64,000 bases of DNA from contig NW_020312902.1 of NCBI RefSeq assembly GCF_003265705.1, positions 8,323,854 through 8,387,853 on the forward strand, written 5' to 3'. The notes beneath the pieces are model-generated. The model worked only from the letters and a program-made list of their open reading frames with translations. It did no database searches and had not been told where the DNA came from. The DNA comes from Callorhinus ursinus. Lineage: Eukaryota; Chordata; Mammalia; Carnivora; Otariidae. The translations under genes were made by a program, and so were the position numbers. Below are positions 57,501-64,000 of the stretch, one piece after another. Position 1 is the first letter of the stretch, and every line of letters starts with the position of its first letter.

Positions 57501-59567
57501 GAGAATGGGACTGGGTTCAAGGGCGTGCAAAAGACCCACTTCTCATCGTACAGCCTTTGCGCTTTTAAAATTTTACCTGTGTTACTGTCATTAAAAAAAA
57601 AACAAAACATTTTAGACATGAATTTTCCCGAGATGTGAGTCTACAGAGCCGCTTACTTCCTGTGGCAGTAACTTCTAAACAGTCAGCACGACCCCCCCTG
57701 GAGAGGGGTGGGGAGCAGAGGTAGGAGGACCAGGCGGGGGCTTCCTGGAATATATCTTTCATGCTACTGGGAAGACAGTAGCTTTTCCTGTACTCATGGC
57801 TAAGAACAGGAGGCAAAAAACCACCAACAGGAATAGAAAGAAATCCCGGGCTAAGTATGAAACTTTCTGCAGAGCTTGGAGGGCATCCCTCCTTCCCCTG
57901 CAAGTGAGGCTGGTGGACAAGGAAGATGATCATCTTCTGCCTGTCATCTCCCTAACAGGAATCAACAGGGGACAGTCTGCAAGAGGTGCTAATAGAGGTG
58001 GGGGCTGCGAGTGTGCTCTGCAGGCCTGGAGTGTGTGAAATTCCCCAAGTTGCATGGTTTTAAAACAGGGCCCTCACGCTCAGTTCACTGCACCCGAGTT
58101 CTGAACCACATCACTGCTGTTTCTCAAGGTGTCTGCAACAGCGTTGGCAGGGCCTCAGGGCACAGCTTGGGCTGAACCCTCATCTCTGCACTGTGGACTC
58201 TCTTCCGTACGTTGGAGGTTACAAAGGACCTAAATACAAGGCGGGAGAAGTCATAGGAAGTGACCCAGAAATCAATGCTCTGTAATTTGAAAGTCAGTCA
58301 CTCACTACACGGGCCGGGGAAGTCAAAGTCCTCTCTCCAGCAGGTGTAATGGACGGACCGGTGGGGCAGCTTCTGGGGCGTCTCAAACCAAAGGCGACGG
58401 AATCCCCTCCACCACCACCTGCTACACCTCTCCTAAATCCTGGGGCTCGCTGGCCGGCAGCCTCCCACCCCTGGGAAGCAGCAGGAGGCAAGCCCCGGGG
58501 ATGATCTGCGGGGGGGGGGGGGGGCGTTGGGGAAAAGGGTGAAAAGGGTGGGAAGGCTGTCAGCTCCAAATGGAGCTAGAGAAAGGCCTGGGAGGGGAGA
58601 AGGGAAGGCCGGAGGAAAACAATAAAAAGCAGTAAAATGAAGTGGAAAGGAAGGGGAGGGACTGGCCCGGGTCAAAAAGGCAAGAGGGGTCGGTGAAGGC
58701 AGCCTAACATACGTTAATTGTCCAGGCGGGAGGAGAGGGGACGCCGCGGCGCCACGCTCCGGGGGGTCGCGGCCGGCTGATCCCGCCTGCTCTGCTTATC
58801 AGAAAGGCTCAGAGCCCAGGCCCCAACGAGGGTGGCTAAGCCAGCGCCAGCAAACGGGGGCCCGCGCCCAGCACGAGCCGACGGCCCCCGCGGCTGAGAA
58901 GCGGCGCCCCCGGCTGCGCAACCAACCCCACCCACCCAGGCGGCCGGGAGCTTTCGAGGAACGCGGGTGGGGAGGGGGAAGCTCTGAGGGCTGACACTGG
59001 CAGCGCCCTCCCTAGCGCACGTCAAGCCCCAGGGTGCAGACTCGGGCAAGTGAAGACTACCGGGTGCCGGGTCGCGGAAGGCGCCCCGCACGAGGAGGGG
59101 ACCCCAGAGCCCCGAGGCGTTCGCCGCGCGGGGGGCGGAGGTGGGGGGGAGGGTGGTGACAGGGGCTCGGCGGCCCCGACGCGCTCACCTTTAAGGAAGT
59201 AGACCCGGGGGCCTGCGGGCAGGCAGGCGAGCAGCGAGGTGAGCACGACCCGCGCGGCGCTCTCCTCGCGGAGCTTCTGCCAGTGGCGGCTGCCCTGGTC
59301 GAGCACGACCACGGCCGCCACGCCGCCGCCGCCCTCCTGCAGCAGCCGCGCGCGCGCCGCCTCGTCGGGCAGCACGTAGCGCGCCGACACCGCGCCGCCG
59401 CGGGCCCGCCGCAGCACCACCGAGTTGAGGTTGACGTTGAGCGAGCCGCGCACGCTCGAGGCGGCGAAGGCCAGGTAGGGCCGGCAGTCGAGCACCACGC
59501 AGCGCGCCGCCGCCTCCTTGCGGAGCATCTTGCGCAGCTGGCGCCCGTCGAGCGACGTGACCTTCAT
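48142..59567 (-). CDS. DUSP5: DUSP5, nuclear ERK1/2 dual-specificity phosphatase (four exons)
   Basis: The joined exons (379, 149, 220 and 401 nt) give 382 residues plus stop, against 384 in human. All junctions keep frame and use GT-AG. Residues 1-140 form the rhodanese-like MAP-kinase-binding domain, with the arginine motif VVLRRARGG (R53, R54) that docks ERK. The dual-specificity phosphatase domain (about 178-320) has general acid Asp232 in PVEDSHTAD and the catalytic loop HCEAGISRS with Cys263 and Arg269. The C-terminus ends VPTHSTVSELSRSPMATATSC. The enzyme dephosphorylates the threonine and tyrosine of activated ERK1/2 and anchors ERK in the nucleus. The start ATG 59565-59567 is chosen because MKVTSLDGRQL matches the family; an upstream in-frame ATG at 59612 would add 15 residues and is not conserved to my knowledge. 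The two-residue shortening lies after ILPSTP. It looks functional. Confidence 0.97.
48543..51264 (-). other. DUSP5: DUSP5 intron 3
   Basis: About 2.7 kb with standard splice sites. No mobile element insertion is recognisable, and 51010-51070 is an AT-rich stretch (aaaattatattaattcattt) that could be a conserved element. Confidence 0.75.
51265..51484 (-). CDS. DUSP5: DUSP5 coding exon 3
   Basis: Acceptor ctccag|GGCGGCCCAG and donor CATTG|gtaggt. Codes for GGPVEILPFLYLGSAYHASK through KWIPVEDSHTADIS to AIDFI, residues 177-249 plus one base; includes general acid Asp232. Confidence 0.97.
51485..54477 (-). other. DUSP5: DUSP5 intron 2, with one SINE and a poly-G tract
   Basis: About 3.0 kb. Holds an old SINE at 52688-52812 and a G run followed by a ggcggtggcggcggc stretch at 52382-52408. 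No other feature identified. Confidence 0.75.
52688..52812 (-). mobile_element. Short carnivore SINE, antisense to plus strand, in DUSP5 intron 2
   Basis: Poly-T run, agtaggctccacgctcagtg, end gagccccacaggcgcccc. Direct repeats aacaaccag flank it (about 52679 and 52814). It is in the same orientation as DUSP5. Confidence 0.9.
54478..54626 (-). CDS. DUSP5: DUSP5 coding exon 2
   Basis: Acceptor ttgcag|GAGGATATGAG and donor GACCAG|gtaagt. Codes for the link between the two domains (GGYETFYSEYPECCVDV to SYRPAYDQ), residues 127-176. Confidence 0.97.
54627..59188 (-). other. DUSP5: DUSP5 intron 1
   Basis: About 4.6 kb. Contains an old LINE-1 tail with a SINE (56990-57620), a poly-G tract at about 58510-58525 and part of the CpG island. 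The 181-codon minus frame at 56544-57089 overlaps old repeat sequence and is not called a gene. Confidence 0.75.
56990..57620 (+). repeat. Ancient LINE-1 (L1M-like) 3' end with SINE at 57147-57340
   Basis: Segments ctatcaacccggcaattctc, gatctagttaagtgaaagaa, ggctgtctctggagaatggg and tacctgtgttactgtcatta follow the usual order of these tails. The SINE inside has head aaggggcaccttactcagta and tail aaataaatattaaaaata; it lies opposite in orientation to DUSP5. Confidence 0.7.
59189..59567 (-). CDS. DUSP5: DUSP5 coding exon 1
   Basis: Codes for residues 1-126 plus the first base of codon 127 (MKVTSLDGRQL to RVYFLK). Donor AAAG|gtgagc at 59189/59188. Very GC- and CpG-rich, which creates long spurious frames on both strands. 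Only N38S stands out against human sequence as remembered. Confidence 0.97.
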
Positions 59568-59765
59568 GCCGCCGCCCCGCGGTCCCGCGCCGCGCGCCCC
59601 GCAGGTGCCCACGGCCAGGGTGCCCGCTGGCGAGGCACGGGAGGGCGACCCGCGAGGCCGCGGCCGGCCGACCGAGCCCGGCGCCGGTGCCGGTGCGGCC
59701 GCTCAACTCTTCTTTCCCGCCCCGCACTCTCGGCAGCCAGCCCGGCCACTCGCCGCCCCAGAAGC
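59568..59765 (-). other. DUSP5: DUSP5 5' UTR (approximate)
   Basis: From the ATG upstream to an inferred start about 26-30 bp below the TATA-like box. The length near 200 nt agrees with the human transcript as remembered. The exact start is not determinable from sequence. Confidence 0.6.
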
Positions 59766-59790
59766 CGGGGATTCCGCCAGCAGCGCCGCG

Positions 59791-59797
59791 TTTTATG
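59791..59797 (-). promoter_or_regulatory. DUSP5: TATA-like box CATAAAA
   Basis: Plus-strand ttttatg reads CATAAAA on the coding strand, in GC-rich surroundings, about 225 bp upstream of the ATG. Confidence 0.65.
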
Positions 59798-59816
59798 TGA
59801 ATGACTGTGCGGCCTG

Positions 59817-59824
59817 TGACGTGG
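59817..59824. promoter_or_regulatory. DUSP5: CRE-like half site TGACGTGG
   Basis: tgacgtgg lies between the TATA-like box and the CArG box. It keeps the TGACG core bound by CREB/ATF factors but not the full palindrome. Function is inferred only from motif and place. Confidence 0.5.
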
Positions 59825-59828
59825 CTGC

Positions 59829-59838
59829 CCATATAAGG
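59829..59838. promoter_or_regulatory. DUSP5: CArG box (SRF site) in DUSP5 promoter
   Basis: ccatataagg is a perfect CC(A/T)6GG serum-response-factor site (coding strand CCTTATATGG), about 35 bp upstream of the TATA-like box. DUSP5 is a known ERK-induced early-response gene, and SRF with ETS-type partners mediates such induction. An ETS-like core (ggattccgcc) is near 59769-59778 and a GC box (ccccgcccc) at 59855-59863. Confidence 0.8.
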
Positions 59839-60259
59839 CCGAATATGTGTATTTCCCCGCCCCTTCGGGCTGTGGCCACGCCCCGGGGAGCCGGAGGCGT
59901 GGGGGGCGGGCGCCGGGCGTTAGTCAGCCGGAGAAAGAGGAAGTGGAAGGCGCCTCCCTCCGCTTTCTGAGGCTGTGCGCGGAGAGACACTCACTCGCGC
60001 ATCACCGAGGGCTGCCGGTGGGGTGTCAGGAACGCCACGAGGCCGAGGTGACCCACGCTGTGCGGGAAGAGGAGGAAGCGGAGGAGGCAGGGCCTGGCGC
60101 CGCACAATCCGGCTTTGAGTTTCATAGACGTAGGTTCAGAACCCGCTGGGTGGGGGCCTGCCAGGCACCGAGCCAAGGCGGGGCCGAGGGGAGCCCAGGG
60201 CCAGTGCCCCCAGATGAATCGGAAATGGATTTTGGTCTTCACCCAAGTCTTGACGCGTG

Positions 60260-62430
60260 AAATGAGATGATAGCTGGGATTGGCTTCAAGGGATGGTTTA
60301 TGGATGACTCAAGATTGGGTTTGTGTTGGTAACCGTTGAAGTTCAGTGATGGGTACCTTATACTGGGTTCATGATACTGTTTTCTCCACTTTTCTGTTTG
60401 CTTGAAATGTTCCATAACAAAAGTACCTAAGAGTAAAAATGGAGAGAAGAGCCAGCAAAGGATTAACAGCCTTTTCTCCGTCACACTTCAATAATAATTA
60501 GAATAATTGTTTTTTGAGGAGCTCTTTTCTGGCCCCTGGAAAGTCTGTCACGGAATCAGCTGCAGCATCAACATGCATCCGTTGATGGAGCTCAGTCCAG
60601 GCAACTATCCAGGTGGCTTCTGGATTTGGGGGATTATCTGTGGATCAAGTCTAATCCCAGGCTGTCTGCCCCCACCAGTCCCCAGCAGCGTCAGGCTTCC
60701 CATCCCCAATCTGGGTGAACTGGACACGTTCCCTCATTCAGCAAGTATTTCTTGAGGGTCAGCTTTGTGCCAGGGCTCTGCTAGCTGAAGGGACAGGTGT
60801 GAGGGAAACATGCCTCTACCCTCTAACCCGTGACCGGAGCAGGGAGGGTGCTGCTCTGGAAAACAGCCTGCCTCCGCTAGAAAGGTGCTTGTTTACTACA
60901 GCCAGAGGAGAATGAAGTCTTTAGAAGGAAGCAGAAATCAAATTCTGAAATCACAGGCAATCAAACCGGACGCTAGATAGTTGCTATTGGGTCACAGCGG
61001 CATTCAATCAGAGGCGCTGTCCTGGCCCAGACAGTAGAGGCTTAAGGAAGAAGGGATGTGGGGGTTTTCTTTCTCTGTGGGGTTATTCCTGCCAGCCTTC
61101 CCTGCAGTTGTCTCCCAGTGTCACCAGCAACATCCACCACCAGACATTTCAGCCAGAGCCACGCAAGCCTGGAGCACCCGCAGGGCCAGGCTCTGTGTTG
61201 GGTGCTGGACACCAAAGTGAGCAGGACCCACTCTGCTCCGGTTGCCCCAGCCCAGAGAGGAAGCTTGGCGCAGCCACAGGCATCTGTAAGGTCCTGCAGT
61301 CAGTACGGAAAAGCATCCAGGGTGTAGGGAGTGGGGACCTGGAGAAGGCCTCCCAGAGCAGGGGAGAGCTGAGGGGAACTTCAAAGAATGAATTGAGGTT
61401 AGCCAGGCCACGGAAGGGGAGGGTGGAAGGCATTCCAGGCAGAGGAGACTGCTAGAGGTAACGAAAAACAAAACAAAACAAAATGCCTGCTCGGTGTGTG
61501 GGAGACCAAGGCACTTCTGGCATTTATTAGAAAATTAAGCAGGGTCAGATGACGGAGGGCCTTGTGTGCCATTTATGGCATTTGGATCTATCCTTTGGCT
61601 GGAGCAGCCCTGGATGAGGGGTCTTACTCAGTGACCCGGTCGAGTGACATTTGGGAACCTCACTGAGGCAGCACTGTGGAGGATGTTTTATTTGAGAGTG
61701 GGGGTAGGGGTCCAGACTGGAGTCAGGGAGACGGATAGGAGGCTTTTGTGGGTAATCCAGACCTGAGCTGATAAGGGCCTGCCGGAACTTGGCAGTGATA
61801 GCAGCGACTGAAGAGGCCACGCAGATGGGAGAAACGTTTAGGAAGTAAATTGCCGGAAGGGATGGGATGGGGAGACAGTAAGGGGGACGCCAAGGTTTTC
61901 AACGGGGGTAATTGGGTGAATGGTGACACCTTTAGATAGGGAACCTACAGGAACAGATCTGGGTGAGTAGCAGCAGGAGGAGGAGGGGGTAACATTCAGA
62001 CGTGTTAATAAGTTAGAGGTGATCATGGACCACTCAAGGGGGTACCCAGTAAGCGGGGCGGGGGGGGGGTGGTGGCCTGACAGCCAGTGCAGAAAAGTCA
62101 TCTGTCAGCCTCTCTTTCCATGTCCAACAGATCACCCCAGGTCCCAGGACTCTGCCTTCCAGATTTCTCTTCTGGTGTGCCCTTTCCAGTCCCGGGGCAG
62201 GGCTGGCTGGCTTCATGGGTGTCTGACCTGTATTGCTACACCAGGCCCCATGCTTGGTTAAATGCTCTGCTGTCACTCTCTTGAAATTCTTAATAATTTT
62301 TGGACGAGGAACCCTGCATTTTCTTTTTGCACCGGCTCCCATAAATTATGTAGCTGGTCCTGCCCATGGCTATAGTTAAAAGGCCCCATCGTCTCCCATA
62401 CTGGGCTGTATGGTAGTGTCCTGTTTCCCA
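60260..62430. other. Upstream intergenic DNA with an unclassified ancient repeat
   Basis: 61550-61980 has wording of the same old repeat family as 34180-34340 (agggccttgtgtgccattta, ggtaatccagacctgagctg, cgccaaggttttcaacgggg). 61471-61482 has an (AAAAC)n run. No exon recognised. Confidence 0.5.
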
Positions 62431-62900
62431 TCCTCCAAGCCCTCTCCTTGCTCTCTCATCCTCTGCAATGTGATCTTAAGCATGGATCTGAGCATAGAGC
62501 CCACCTGCTCTGCTCAGAAACCCTCAATGACACGCACTGTCTGATAAAGTCCGAATTCCTTAGTAGAACACCAAGGTCCTCCTCGTTCTGGCCAGGTGGC
62601 CAGAACCCACCCCTAACCTTGTTTCTCTCCTTCCTTTCTGCCCCTCCCCCAGGCTCTAGTTGTTGCCTGTTTCCTAAACTTGCCCAGCATTTTATTGACT
62701 GCTCCTTTTCGACAGGACTACAACTCATTCCTTTGTATACGGATCCTTCCACCTTCACACACAGCTCCAGAGCTACCATTGCACCTCCAAGAAGCTACCC
62801 CCTTTACCCCCTTTATCCCCCCAGTTGTCCTCCTGGGGGGGGGGTCTCACCTTTGTGCAGTTTCTCCCTCCCCCAACCTGACACGTGAGTGTCATCTGTC
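62430..62900 (+). repeat. L2-like ancient LINE
   Basis: Contains tctgctcagaaaccctcaat, taaagtccgaattccttagt, ccaaggtcctcctcgttctg and cccagcattttattgactgc in the order usual for L2. The open frames here are a by-product. Confidence 0.7.
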
Positions 62901-62909
62901 CTGCCGTTA

Positions 62910-64000
62910 ACCTCCCAGGCCACAATGAGGATTTATCTCACCAACTGTGCCTGCGTCATAACATCCAGCACGTGGTGGGAGCCTGATCCATGTGGTAGGA
63001 TGGAATTCAGTGCTTGCTGAGACTTGCAGCTGGCTTTTTAGGAAGCACCTGGGAAGAAAGTTGGCCACAGCATATAAATCACAGCATTAGACCCTGGGTA
63101 AGGAGGCAAGTTAGGAAGCTGTGGACACATGGTTTCCTAGGGTCAGGAACTGGGCTTCATCGGCCACAGGCCTAGCAGGAAGAGGAAGGTGTCTGAGATT
63201 GGAATCATGTAAATATTCATGCCTGTCCACCCTACTGCTTTGAATGGGGGTGAGGATGGGTTCAGGGGAAAAAAAGCAGAATTTAAATTAACATTGTGAG
63301 TACATGAGGCAGGGCCTCTCCTCCCTGCCAATTATACTCAGAGGGAGACAAGATTTTTTAGGTTTCTGGGTGCTGGTTTGACCACTCATCCTATCCCTGA
63401 TGCCCTGGTTCATCGTTGTGATCTGGGATTCTTACCCTTTGGAGGGTCAGGGGTGGCCCTTTTAAAAATGTTGTGGGCCTACAGCGTTCAGCTTCCAGTG
63501 TCAGGGAGTTACACAGACCTGGGAACTCCTGTGTCCGTCTCAGCTCATCTCAGCCTCAGTAGGAGCTTCTGGGATTTCTCCCCAGCCCTGCTTCCCAGCC
63601 TCCTGCCCATAAGGTGGGCCCAGGTGGCCAGTGACGATGGATCAGAAAGGACCCAAAAATGCCAGGGAGGGGCCCAGGGCAATCCCAGCGCCAGCCCAAG
63701 GATCCTCTTGGAAGGATGAATTTTGCCCCCCCCCTTCATTTATTTGTTTCTGATTACGCAGGAAATGCTCATTGTGGAAAATGGAAGTAAAAATGCTGCC
63801 GCCTTCTCCTCCTCCCCCTCTCCTCCTCCTTCTTCTCTGCTCTCTCAGGCTTATGATCCCAAATCAAGGCTACCAGCCAGGTCTGGACCCTAGAGTTGCT
63901 TCCCACCCTCTGGCATAAAGGAAAGAGCACTGGACTAGGAGTCAAAGATCTGGATTCCCATCCAATCTCTGCTGTGGCCAGCTTTTATTCTTGAGTTAAT
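62910..64000. other. Intergenic DNA ending in a MIR
   Basis: 63905-64000 begins a sense MIR (aaagagcactggactaggag, caaagatctggattcccatc) that runs out of the window. The rest shows no recognised gene. Confidence 0.6.

Larger units (their letters stand above)
58700..60110. promoter_or_regulatory. DUSP5: CpG island over DUSP5 promoter and exon 1
   Basis: Dense CpG (for example gccgcgcgcgcgccgcctcg-like stretches in exon 1) across intron 1 start, exon 1, 5' UTR and promoter. Typical of an inducible housekeeping-type promoter; the CpG density drops sharply beyond about 60120. Confidence 0.88.

Noticed and set aside
59283..59804. 173-codon plus-strand frame opposite DUSP5 exon 1
   Set aside because: It is a by-product of very high GC content, where stop codons are rare. 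It is antisense to a clearly conserved exon and has low-complexity Ala/Arg composition with no recognisable domain.
59191..59832. 213-codon minus-strand frame overlapping DUSP5 exon 1
   Set aside because: It is the +1 shadow of the real exon (low-complexity Arg/Ala/Gly), while the exon frame matches DUSP5 exactly.
62448..62888. 146-codon plus-strand frame
   Set aside because: It lies within L2-like repeat sequence.
1..64000. CRISPR arrays, operons or bacterial defence systems
   Set aside because: The window is mammalian: introns, SINEs and LINEs throughout. Regularly spaced repeats seen are only SINE copies and microsatellites.

Overview
The window looks like nuclear DNA of an arctoid (caniform) carnivore such as a bear, seal or mustelid relative. 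About thirty insertions of the tRNA-derived carnivore SINE are present, in the form whose body reads gcctgggtggctcag and ends in CT-rich sequence plus AAATAAATAAAATCTTT. Their bodies differ from the dog SINEC_Cf and felid forms. The species assignment is inference; no species-specific marker was seen.

Layout. Positions 1-4970 hold a LINE-1 (plus strand) that enters from outside the window, with the end of ORF1, a nearly complete but broken ORF2, and what looks like two 3' UTRs in tandem. 5000-10060 is repeat-rich intergenic DNA. 10100-14196 is a fossil hAT-type transposase gene split apart by later insertions: five SINEs placed directly in it, a truncated LINE-1 and a Tigger-like MITE (each of these two carrying its own SINE). 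14506-16707 (minus) is a processed copy of UBE2N (Ubc13) with an intact 152-codon reading frame and a 19-bp target-site duplication. 16867-16986 is a retroposed 5S rRNA pseudogene. 17-47 kb is intergenic DNA with MIR, L2, old LINE-1 and SINE copies, and a CpG-rich patch near 29.1-29.4 kb.

The only conventional multi-exon gene is DUSP5 on the minus strand: four coding exons (59567-59189, 54626-54478, 51484-51265, 48542-48142), all with GT-AG introns, encoding 382 residues. It has a CpG-island promoter at 58.7-60.1 kb with a TATA-like box and a perfect CArG box, and a poly(A) signal near 47.07 kb. DUSP5 is a nuclear ERK-specific dual-specificity phosphatase that is itself induced by ERK signalling, and the promoter site fits that feedback. 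In human, DUSP5 lies at 10q25.2 between SMNDC1 and SMC3 with long gene-free flanks, which agrees with the lack of other genes here.

No CRISPR array, operon or bacterial-type system is present. The most interesting items are the intact UBE2N retrocopy with substitutions at functionally placed residues, the hAT fossil, and the retroposed 5S gene.
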